A stretch of 64,000 nt of DNA, taken from Sinomonas terrae. Lineage in GTDB: Bacteria; Actinomycetota; Actinomycetes; Actinomycetales; Micrococcaceae. The stretch lies in assembly GCF_022539255.1 (NCBI RefSeq), contig NZ_JAKZBV010000001.1, positions 4,400,285 through 4,464,284 of the forward strand. Reading direction: 5' to 3'. Under the pieces are notes generated by a model. It searched no databases, was not told where the DNA came from, and saw nothing but the letters and a program-made list of their open reading frames with translations. The translations under genes were made by a program, and so were the position numbers. This document shows positions 56,850 to 64,000 of this stretch, piece by piece; positions within the stretch are counted from its first letter, which is position 1, and each line of letters opens with the position of its first letter.

Positions 56850-59482
56850 TCGTTACCTCCGGGGTTCTCGACAGAGTCTCCGGTCAACGTTACGGCATCC
56901 TGAGCCTGCTCGCTGTCGTCGACCGGTTCGATCTCGGCATCGACTACCTCGCCCTCGACGGCCTCGGTGAGCCCACGCTCCGTGTTCCTCGCCACGGCGA
57001 TGATGCGATCGCCGTCGTCAGGACGGGCGAAAATGACGCCCATCGTGTCACGTCCCGTCGCCGGGACGCCCGAGACAGCAGACCGGACGACCTTGCCGCC
57101 TTCCATCACGACGAGGACCTCGTCCTCGTCGTTGACGATGAGCGCACCCATGAGGTGGCCACGGCCTTCCTGGTACTTCCCTACCTTGATGCCGAGCCCG
57201 CCGCGGCCCTGACGCCGGTACTCGTCGACCGCCGTCTTCTTCGCGTAGCCGGCCTCGGTCACTATGAAGACGTACGAGTCCTCCTGTACGACGTTCGCGG
57301 CGAGAAGTTCGTCGTCGTCCCGGAACTTCATGCCAGTCACGCCGCTCGTAGCGCGGCCCATGGGGCGCAGCGCGTCGTCGTCCGCCGTGAAGCGGACGGA
57401 CTGGCCGTGCCGGGAAACGAGCATGAGATCGTCGGTCTCGGAGACGAGCTGGGCGGAGACGAGTTCGTCACCGTCCCGCAGGTTGATCGCGATGACGCCC
57501 GCAGTGCGGTTCGTGTCGTAGTCCTCGAGCCGCGTCTTCTTCACGAGACCGCCCTTCGTGGCCAGCACGAGGTAGGGGGCCTGCTGGTAGTCCCGGAGGT
57601 CGAGGACCTGGGCAATGTGCTCGTCGGGCTGGAACGCGAGGACGTTCGCAACGTGCTGGCCCTTCGCGTCGCGACCGCCCTCGGCGAGCTCATAGGCCTT
57701 CGCACGGTACACGCGGCCGAGGTTCGTGAAGAACAGGAGCCAGTGGTGCGTGGTCGTGACGAAGAAGTGCTCGACGACGTCGTCCCCGCGCAGCTGGGCG
57801 CCGCGGACTCCCTTGCCGCCCCGGCCCTGCTGCCGGTACTGGTCGCTGCGCGTGCGCTTGACGTAACCGCCGCGAGTGATGGTCACGACCATCTCCTCTT
57901 CGGGGATGAGGTCCTCGACGCTCATCTCGCCGTCGAAGCCCGCGAGGATCCGCGTCCGGCGGTCGTCGCCGTACTTTTCGACGATCGTGCCGAGCTCCTC
58001 GGAGATGATCGCCCGCTGCCGCGCCGGATCCGCGAGGATCTGGCGGTACTCCGCAATCTGGGCCTCGAGCTCGTCGTTGCGGTCCTGGATCTTCTGCCGT
58101 TCGAGGGCCGCGAGGCGGCGGAGCTGCATGTCGAGGATCGCGCGCGCTTGGAGCTCGTCGATCTCGAGAAGGGCCATGAGGCCGTCGCGCGCTTCTTCCA
58201 CCGTCGGGGAGCGGCGGATGAGGGCGATGACCTCGTCGAGCATGTCGAGGGCCTTGAGCAGACCGCGGAGGATGTGGATCTCCTCCTCGGCCTTCCGCAG
58301 CCGGAACTGCGTACGGCGCACGATCACGTCGATCTGGTGGGTCACCCAGTGGCGGACGAACGCATCGAGCGAGAGCGTGCGCGGCACTCCGTCGACGATC
58401 GCGAGCATATTCGCGGGGAAGTTGTCCTGCAGCTGCGTGTGCTTGTACAGGTTGTTGAGCACGACCTTCGCGACAGCGTCCCGCTTGAGGACGATCACGA
58501 GGCGCTGGCCCGTCCGGCCCGAGGTCTCGTCGCGGAGGTCCGCGATGCCGTGGAGCTTCCCGTCCTTGACGAGTTCCGCGATCTTCATCGCGAGGTTGTC
58601 CGGGTTCGCCATGTACGGCAGCTCGGTGACGACAAGGCACGTACGGCCTTGGATTTCCTCGACGTTGACGACGGCGCGCATCGTGATCGACCCGCGGCCT
58701 GTGCGGTAGGCGTCCTCGATCCCGCGGTGGCCGAGAATCGTCGCACCGCTCGGGAAGTCCGGGCCCTTGATGCGCTGGAGGAGCGCCTCAAGGAGTTCTT
58801 CGCGCGTGGCCTCCGGGTTCTGCAGGTACCACTGAACGCCGTCAGCCACCTCCCGAAGGTTGTGCGGCGGGATGTTCGTGGCCATGCCGACGGCGATGCC
58901 CGACGAGCCGTTGACGAGCAGGTTCGGGAACCGGGCCGGCAGGATGGTCGGTTCCTGGTTCTTGCCGTCGTAGTTGTCCTGGAAGTCGACGGTCTCCTCG
59001 TCGATGTCCCGGACCATTTCCATGGCAAGGGGCGCCATCTTGGTCTCGGTGTACCGAGGGGCCGCCGCGCCGTCGTTGCCCGGGGAACCGAAATTCCCCT
59101 GGCCGAGCGCGAGCGGGTACCGCATGACCCAGTCCTGGATGAGGCGCACGAGGGCGTCGTAGATCGCCATGTCGCCGTGTGGGTGGTACGTGCCCATGAC
59201 GTCGCCGACGACGCGGGCGCACTTGTTGAACCCGCGGTCGGGGCGGTAGCCGCCGTCGAACATCGCGTACAGGACTCGGCGGTGGACGGGCTTGAGGCCG
59301 TCGCGCACGTCGGGCAGCGCGCGCCCGACGATGACCGCCATCGCGTAGTCGAGGTACGAACGCTGCATTTCGGTCTGCAGGTCCACCTGCTCGACGCGGT
59401 CGATGAGGGCTCCCTCGGCGAGCGGTCCGGTGGGCATGCCGTCCGGTCCGATGCCTGGGGTCTCGGGAGTCTCGTCGCTCAT
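56846..59482 (-). CDS. gyrA: DNA gyrase subunit A
   Basis: 878 aa. Catalytic Tyr144 in APRYTETKM; quinolone region YHPHGDMAIYDALV with Met105 where E. coli has Ser83 and Asp109 at the Asp87 place. C-terminal beta-pinwheel with GyrA box QQGRGGKG. With GyrB it introduces negative supercoils. 51 bp after gyrB, coupled to DUF3566. Confidence 0.97.
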   Translation of the reverse strand: MSDETPETPGIGPDGMPTGPLAEGALIDRVEQVDLQTEMQRSYLDYAMAVIVGRALPDVRDGLKPVHRRVLYAMFDGGYRPDRGFNKCARVVGDVMGTYHPHGDMAIYDALVRLIQDWVMRYPLALGQGNFGSPGNDGAAAPRYTETKMAPLAMEMVRDIDEETVDFQDNYDGKNQEPTILPARFPNLLVNGSSGIAVGMATNIPPHNLREVADGVQWYLQNPEATREELLEALLQRIKGPDFPSGATILGHRGIEDAYRTGRGSITMRAVVNVEEIQGRTCLVVTELPYMANPDNLAMKIAELVKDGKLHGIADLRDETSGRTGQRLVIVLKRDAVAKVVLNNLYKHTQLQDNFPANMLAIVDGVPRTLSLDAFVRHWVTHQIDVIVRRTQFRLRKAEEEIHILRGLLKALDMLDEVIALIRRSPTVEEARDGLMALLEIDELQARAILDMQLRRLAALERQKIQDRNDELEAQIAEYRQILADPARQRAIISEELGTIVEKYGDDRRTRILAGFDGEMSVEDLIPEEEMVVTITRGGYVKRTRSDQYRQQGRGGKGVRGAQLRGDDVVEHFFVTTTHHWLLFFTNLGRVYRAKAYELAEGGRDAKGQHVANVLAFQPDEHIAQVLDLRDYQQAPYLVLATKGGLVKKTRLEDYDTNRTAGVIAINLRDGDELVSAQLVSETDDLMLVSRHGQSVRFTADDDALRPMGRATSGVTGMKFRDDDELLAANVVQEDSYVFIVTEAGYAKKTAVDEYRRQGRGGLGIKVGKYQEGRGHLMGALIVNDEDEVLVVMEGGKVVRSAVSGVPATGRDTMGVIFARPDDGDRIIAVARNTERGLTEAVEGEVVDAEIEPVDDSEQAQDAVTLTGDSVENPGGNE

Positions 59483-59533
59483 GAATGTCTCCTCTGGTTG
59501 CTCTGGCTCATCTGGCGGGTCACGGGCCCGGCG

Positions 59534-61573
59534 TCAGATGTCCAGGAAGCGGACGTCCTTGGCGTTCTGCTGGATGAAGTGCCGGCGTGACTCGACGTCG
59601 TCGCCCATGAGCACTGCGAAGGTCTGATCGGCCGCGGCCGCGTCCTCCATCGTGACCTGGAGAAGGGTGCGCCGGTCGGGATCCATGGTGGTGTCCCACA
59701 GTTCGGTGTAGTCCATCTCGCCGAGGCCCTTGTACCGCTGGATGCCGTTCTCCTTCGGAAGGCGCTGGCCGTTCGCGAGGCCCGCCCGGATCGTGTCATC
59801 CCGCTCGCGGTCGCTGTACACGTAGTCGTGCGCGTGATTGGACCACTTGATCCGGTACAGCGGCGGCTGCGCGAGGTACACGTAGCCGTTCTCGATGAGG
59901 GGCCGCATGTACCGGAACAGCAGGGTCATGAGCAGGGTGGTGATGTGCTGGCCGTCGACGTCGGCATCGGCCATCAGCACGATCTTGTGGTAACGCAGCT
60001 TGGCGATCTCGAAGTCCTCGCCGATGCCCGTCCCGAACGCAGTGATCATCGACTGGATCTCAGCGTTCCCGAGCGCCTTGTCGAGGCGCGCACGCTCCAC
60101 GTTGAGGATCTTGCCGCGGAGGGGCAGGATCGCCTGCGTCTTGGGGTTGCGGCCGCGCTTGGCGGAACCGCCGGCCGAGTCACCCTCGACGAGGTAGACC
60201 TCGCACTCCGAGGGGTCCTTCGATGAGCAGTCCGAGAGCTTGCCCGGCATGCCGAACGACTCGAGCGGGCTCTTGCGGCGCGCGTTGTCGCGGGCCTTGC
60301 GGGCCGCCATGCGGGCCTGGGAAGCCTGGATTGCCTTGCGGATGATGTCGCGGGCCGGACCGGGGTTGCGCTCGAACCAGTCGCCGAGCTGATCCGTCAC
60401 GACGCGCTGGACGAAGCCCTTGGCTTCGGAGTTGCCGAGCTTGGTCTTCGTCTGGCCCTCGAACTGCGGCTCGGCGAGCTTGATGCTGATGACGGCGGTC
60501 AGGCCCTCGCGCACATCGTCGCCTGTGAGGTTGTCTTCCTTCTCCTTGAGGATGCCCTTGTCGCGCGCGTAGCGGTTCACGAGCGACGTCATCGCCGCCC
60601 GGAAGCCCTCCTCGTGGGTGCCGCCCTCGTGGGTGTTGATCGTGTTCGCGTATGTGTGGACGGACTCCGCGTAGGCAGTGGTCCACTGCATCGCAATCTC
60701 GAGCGCCATGCGCCGCTCGGGCTCGGAGCTCTCGAACGCGATGACCTCTTCGTGGATGACCTCGATCTTCTTCGAGGAGTTCAGGTGCTTGACGTAGTCG
60801 AGCAGGCCGTCGTCGTACTTGTAGTCGACTGTCCGCGGCTCCGGAGCGTGCTCCGCCTCGTCGGCGAGTTCCTCCTCGTCGACCTGCGCCTTGCGTTCGT
60901 CGGTGAGGGTGATGCGCAGGCCCTTGTTGAGGAAGGCCATCTGCTGGAAGCGCGCGCGAAGCGTCTCGAAGTCGAACTCGACGCTGTCGAAGATCGAGGG
61001 ATCCGGGTAGAACGTCTGGATCGTGCCGGTTGCATCGGTCGCCTCGCCCTGGACGAGGCCGCCTACAGGGTGGCCCCCGTCGCGGAACGACATCCTCCAC
61101 ACGTAGCCCTGCCGGCGCACCTCGGTGTCGACTCGGGTCGAGAGCGCGTTCACAACGGAGATGCCGACGCCGTGGAGGCCACCGGAGACCGTGTACCCGC
61201 CGCCGCCGAACTTGCCGCCGGCGTGCAGGATCGTCATGACGACCTCGACGGTCGGCTTGCCCTCGGTCGGGTGGATGTCCACCGGAATGCCGCGGCCATT
61301 GTCCTCGACGCGGACGCCGCCGTCATGCTGGAGCGTTACCTTGATGTGGTCGCAGTACCCGGCGAGGGCCTCGTCGACCGAATTGTCGACCACCTCGTAG
61401 ACGAGGTGGTGTAGGCCACGGGGGCCGGTCGATCCGATGTACATGCCAGGGCGTTTGCGGACTGCTTCGAGGCCTTCGAGCACCGTGATGCTGCTCGCCC
61501 CGTATTCCCTAGGAGCATTCGGCGGGTTGGTCGCATGCTCGTTGGACACGTTCGCTGCGCTCTCGTCAGACAC
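59534..61573 (-). CDS. gyrB: DNA gyrase subunit B
   Basis: 679 aa, GTG start. GHKL ATPase (EVVDNSVDEALAG; DNGRGIPVDIHP; GGLHGVGISVVNALS), transducer domain, and TOPRIM with VEGDSAGGSAKRGRN, PLRGKILNVE and DADVDGQHI; C-terminal IQRYKGLGEMDYTELW. Full length. It provides ATP-driven strand passage together with GyrA. Confidence 0.97.
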   Translation of the reverse strand: MSDESAANVSNEHATNPPNAPREYGASSITVLEGLEAVRKRPGMYIGSTGPRGLHHLVYEVVDNSVDEALAGYCDHIKVTLQHDGGVRVEDNGRGIPVDIHPTEGKPTVEVVMTILHAGGKFGGGGYTVSGGLHGVGISVVNALSTRVDTEVRRQGYVWRMSFRDGGHPVGGLVQGEATDATGTIQTFYPDPSIFDSVEFDFETLRARFQQMAFLNKGLRITLTDERKAQVDEEELADEAEHAPEPRTVDYKYDDGLLDYVKHLNSSKKIEVIHEEVIAFESSEPERRMALEIAMQWTTAYAESVHTYANTINTHEGGTHEEGFRAAMTSLVNRYARDKGILKEKEDNLTGDDVREGLTAVISIKLAEPQFEGQTKTKLGNSEAKGFVQRVVTDQLGDWFERNPGPARDIIRKAIQASQARMAARKARDNARRKSPLESFGMPGKLSDCSSKDPSECEVYLVEGDSAGGSAKRGRNPKTQAILPLRGKILNVERARLDKALGNAEIQSMITAFGTGIGEDFEIAKLRYHKIVLMADADVDGQHITTLLMTLLFRYMRPLIENGYVYLAQPPLYRIKWSNHAHDYVYSDRERDDTIRAGLANGQRLPKENGIQRYKGLGEMDYTELWDTTMDPDRRTLLQVTMEDAAAADQTFAVLMGDDVESRRHFIQQNAKDVRFLDI

Positions 61574-61795
61574 AGGCGGTCTCGACCCCTCTTTTGGTAG
61601 GCAGGCTTACCAGTCAATTCTACCGGGTTCACCGCGCGATCCCGGACACGCGCGCCCTGCGGGTGCCCATGGGAAGCCTTTAAGGGCCGAAATGGCGGCT
61701 CAGCGGGCGGGCATCTAAGGGGGAGTGTGGCTCCGGGCCCGAGAGAGGCGCAGACAGGGATTTCCGGCTTCCCGTGTCAAGACCCCCGTCTGGAT
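61574..61795 (-). promoter_or_regulatory. gyrB leader/promoter region
   Basis: 222 bp between the DUF721 stop and the gyrB start. TAGAAT (minus strand, 61617-61622) is the clearest -10 box, giving a leader of about 37 nt; GAGGGG precedes the GTG. No clear -35. No gene is seen in the gap. gyr promoters are often supercoiling-sensitive, but nothing here proves it. Confidence 0.45.
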
Positions 61796-62329
61796 TCATC
61801 CGTACGTGTCGCGGGGGCCGCGGCCGCGCACGTTCCGGGCCCCCTTCCGCCAGCTCGGCGCCGCCGGGCCGAGCACCTGAAGCGTGCGCACAACGTCGGG
61901 GCCGAGCTCCCGCGCGAAGCCGTCCAGGAGCGCGGTGCTCAGCAGGCGGAGCTGGGTCGCCCAAGCGGTCGAATCGCACCTCACGCGCAGCGTCGTGTTC
62001 TCGAAGCTCTCAGGAGTGCAGTGCGCGGCGACCTCGGGGCCGACGAGATCCGGCCAACGGGCCATGACGGAGCCGACGGCCACGGGGGAGGACCAGCCGC
62101 GCTCGGCGACCATGCGTTGGACGACGCTGCCGAGCCCGAGCGGGTCCCGACCCCCATATCCTGGCTCTCCTCTGCGAGTGGTGCTGCGCCTCGTATTTCG
62201 GGCTCCTGCTGTGGGGACGAGCGAACCGGTTGTCCGCGTGCGCACTTCCCCCCGGGCTTCGGCGGCCTGCCGGACCCGATTCAGAGCAGCCTGCGCCGCA
62301 TCGACCTCGGGTTGATCAGCGTCCGCCAT
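61796..62329 (-). CDS. DUF721 (DciA-like) protein
   Basis: 177 aa. Basic N-terminal part, then DUF721/KH-like core: VVQRMVAERGWSSPVAVGSVMARWPDLVG, VAAHCTPESFENTTLRVRCDSTAWATQL and FARELGPDVVRTLQVLGP. Relatives load the replicative helicase (DciA); the actinobacterial gene always follows recF. Its ATG overlaps the recF stop by one base (TGATG). Confidence 0.85.
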   Translation of the reverse strand: MADADQPEVDAAQAALNRVRQAAEARGEVRTRTTGSLVPTAGARNTRRSTTRRGEPGYGGRDPLGLGSVVQRMVAERGWSSPVAVGSVMARWPDLVGPEVAAHCTPESFENTTLRVRCDSTAWATQLRLLSTALLDGFARELGPDVVRTLQVLGPAAPSWRKGARNVRGRGPRDTYG

Positions 62330-63642
62330 CAGGCGTCCCCAAGACTGTGCTTCACAGCGCCCGGCTCCCCAGCGCCCGAGTGCCCGGCGTCGTCCGTCTC
62401 CTCAATGCCGCCGGGGACGACGCGGACCCGCCGCCCGGAAAGCTCGGGCGGGATGTCGCCGTCGACCGCTGCCGTGACGAGGACCTGCTCTGCCTTTGCG
62501 ACGATCGCTGCGAGCCGCGTACGGCGGGCGACATCGAGTTCGGCGAAGACATCGTCGAGGATGAGGATGGGCTCGTCCCCCTCGACGGTCGAGTCGTCGA
62601 GCATCACATAGTAGGACGCGAGGCGGAGGGCGAGCGCGAAAGACCACGTCTCGCCGTGCGACGCGAAGCCCTTGGCGGGGGCCTGCCCGAGAAGGAGCTC
62701 GAGCTCGTCGCGGTGGGGGCCAACGAGCGAGAGTCCGCGTTCGAGTTCAGCCGGCCGGGCGGCCGCAAGGGCGGCCAGGTATCGTTCGCCTATCTCGTCG
62801 ACGCTGAGCGTCTCGAGTCCAGCGCCTGCCGGAACGGACGACGGCGTGGGGCCGCCACCGGGGGAGCCGGCGGGGGAGCGATCGACGGGTTCGGCGTCAT
62901 CGTCGGGCACGAAACCCTCGATAGACGAGCGGTAGGCGAGCAGCGCCGCCTTCGAACCATCGGTCAGCTGGGCGTACGCCGCGGCGACATGTGGCCGCAG
63001 CCGCTCGACAAGCGCGAGGCGCGCGGCCAGCAGTTCGGCACCGATCTTCGCCAGGTGCTGGTCCCAGACGTCAAGGGTCGATTCGACGGTGGCGCCGTGG
63101 GAATCCGGCCCGCGGCCGCCGCGGGAACGCGACGTGCGAGCCGACTTGAGGAGGGCATTCCGCTGCTTCAGGACCCTCTCGTAGTCGGAGCGGGTTCCCG
63201 CATGGCGCGGTACGAGTACCGTGAGGAGCTCGTCGAGGAAGCGGCGGCGTGCCGAAGGATCGCCCTTGACCAGGGCGAGATCCTCGGGCGCGAACAGCAC
63301 GGTCCTCGCGATTCCGAGGAGTTTCCTTGCGCGCCGGGGAGCACCGCGGTTGATCCTGGCCCTGTTCGCCTTGCCGGGATTGATCTCGAGCTCGAGCTGC
63401 GAACGCTGGACGCCGCGTACGAAACCCGCCCGGACGATCGCCTGGCTCGCCCCGAATCCCACGAGTGGGGCATCAGAGGACACGCGGTGCGAGGACAGGG
63501 TCGAGAGGAGGCCCAGCGCCTCCACGACGTTCGTCTTGCCGACCCCGTTGGGGCCCACGAGGACGGTCGGTCCCGGCTCGAGGGTGAGGTCGAGCTGCGG
63601 ATAGCTCCGGAAATCCGTGAGCGAAAGCCGTTCGACGTACAC
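62329..63642 (-). CDS. recF: DNA replication/repair protein RecF
   Basis: 437 aa. Walker A GPNGVGKT at 30-37; N-terminus MYVERLSLTDFRSYPQLDL; late motifs LVGPHRDELELLLG, GETWSFALALRLASYY and the Walker B ILILDDVFAELD. Longer than usual because of low-complexity inserts near residues 165-185 and 255-285. It loads RecA at gaps through RecOR. Part of gnd-recF-DUF721. Confidence 0.95.
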   Translation of the reverse strand: MYVERLSLTDFRSYPQLDLTLEPGPTVLVGPNGVGKTNVVEALGLLSTLSSHRVSSDAPLVGFGASQAIVRAGFVRGVQRSQLELEINPGKANRARINRGAPRRARKLLGIARTVLFAPEDLALVKGDPSARRRFLDELLTVLVPRHAGTRSDYERVLKQRNALLKSARTSRSRGGRGPDSHGATVESTLDVWDQHLAKIGAELLAARLALVERLRPHVAAAYAQLTDGSKAALLAYRSSIEGFVPDDDAEPVDRSPAGSPGGGPTPSSVPAGAGLETLSVDEIGERYLAALAAARPAELERGLSLVGPHRDELELLLGQAPAKGFASHGETWSFALALRLASYYVMLDDSTVEGDEPILILDDVFAELDVARRTRLAAIVAKAEQVLVTAAVDGDIPPELSGRRVRVVPGGIEETDDAGHSGAGEPGAVKHSLGDA

Positions 63643-63672
63643 CGGGACGAGACCGTCCTTTCCCCGACCCTG

Positions 63673-64000
63673 CTACTTGGCGGGACGGGTCGCGTGGCCA
63701 CCGAACTGGTGGCGCAGCGCGGAAACCATCTTCATCGCGGGCGAGCTGTCCTCGCGCGACTCGAACCGCGCAAACAGGGCGGCCGTGATGGCAGGCGCAG
63801 GGATCGCGTTGGCGATGGCTTCTTCCACGGTCCAGCGGCCCTCGCCCGAGTCCTCGACGTAGTCGCCGATGTTGTCGAGTCCTGGATCCTCCTCAAGAGC
63901 CTTGACCAGGAGGTCGAGGAGCCACGAGCGGACGACCGTGCCCTTCTGCCAGGCGCGGAACGTGCCGGGGAGGTCCGTGATGATGTCCTTGGCTGCCAGG
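63673..64000 (-). CDS. gnd: 6-phosphogluconate dehydrogenase, C-terminal fragment
   Basis: The last 109 residues are visible; the gene starts beyond the window. LAAKDIITDLPGTFRAWQKGT, then GLDNIGDYVEDSGEGRWTVEEAI and the end SALRHQFGGHATRPAK match the short YqeC/GndA type of decarboxylating 6-phosphogluconate dehydrogenase of the dnaN-gnd-recF block. Oxidative pentose-phosphate pathway, NADPH or NADH producing. Confidence 0.88.
   Translation of the reverse strand, partial: LAAKDIITDLPGTFRAWQKGTVVRSWLLDLLVKALEEDPGLDNIGDYVEDSGEGRWTVEEAIANAIPAPAITAALFARFESREDSSPAMKMVSALRHQFGGHATRPAK

Noticed and set aside
56765..59590. Long open frame opposite gyrA (about 940 codons)
   Set aside because: It is the antisense shadow of gyrA, with biased composition (Asp/Glu/Arg/Val) and no domain. 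The same holds for long antisense frames at 8545-9987, 9962-11578, 11575-12957, 20165-21244, 21276-22535 and 53677-55641.

Overview
The window is chromosomal DNA of a high-GC actinobacterium, most likely a Micrococcaceae species close to Arthrobacter or Sinomonas. The evidence is the block gnd-recF-DUF721-gyrB-gyrA-DUF3566-tRNA-Ile-DLW39-tRNA-Ala at the right end, the ppiA/rhomboid genes beyond it, GTG and TTG starts, -10 boxes of TAGAAT type (several placed so that transcripts would be leaderless), and DUF222/HNH, MazE(DUF3018) and SigK/RskA families. By the usual gene order, dnaN, oriC and dnaA should lie just past position 64000. Genus is inference; nothing here was searched.

Layout. 1-9.9 kb: tail of an MFS exporter, RNase Z, a phosphatase, the divergent lysG-lysE pair, a zinc alcohol dehydrogenase, a MarR gene divergent from a class A penicillin-binding protein, and a ClC channel. 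9.9-28.7 kb: a nitrogen/amide region with an FAD amine or amino acid oxidase coupled to an APC permease and a PucR regulator, a frameshifted DUF222-HNH gene, a nitrilase-family hydrolase, a MarR regulator, an AmiC-like binding protein without signal peptide, an APC permease and an acetamidase/formamidase, a lactonase, a lone tatA, a mazEF-type toxin-antitoxin pair, and a GntR-controlled operon of two C-N hydrolases around another permease. 28.7-32.8 kb: dipZ, a fasciclin lipoprotein, sigK and rskA in one block, with two opposed promoter-like sites between dipZ and the fasciclin gene. 32.8-48 kb: two GAF-ANTAR genes (one frameshifted), TetR, aldehyde dehydrogenase, a Ser/Thr kinase with a coupled lipoprotein, SDR enzymes, an aminotransferase, an S4 protein, a uracil-DNA-glycosylase-like protein with a long low-complexity N-terminus, and an MFS exporter. 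48-64 kb: GNAT, pirin, ArsR/AHSA1, rhomboid, ppiA, a membrane protein with nine 11-residue repeats, GT2, EamA, two tRNA genes and the gyrase/recF block.

Non-coding structure is the most unusual part. (i) Two intergenic arrays (2076-2213 and 37019-37155) carry a 17-bp unit at exact 31-bp periods, ending in inverted copies that fold into long hairpins. (ii) Three neighbouring gaps (48.2, 49.8 and 51.0 kb) carry diverged copies of a two-part element rich in DnaA boxes, about 13-16 kb from the end of the window where oriC is expected. (iii) Several sharp palindromes sit in front of regulated genes.

How the genes work together. The 9.9-28.7 kb stretch looks like uptake of amines, amino acids or amides (three APC permeases) followed by oxidation or hydrolysis of C-N bonds (FAD oxidase, three nitrilase-superfamily enzymes, one FmdA/AmdA amidase), each module with its own regulator (PucR, MarR plus AmiC-like sensor, GntR). 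The dipZ-fasciclin-sigK-rskA block looks like a complete SigK regulon. The right end is the conserved replication/topology block.
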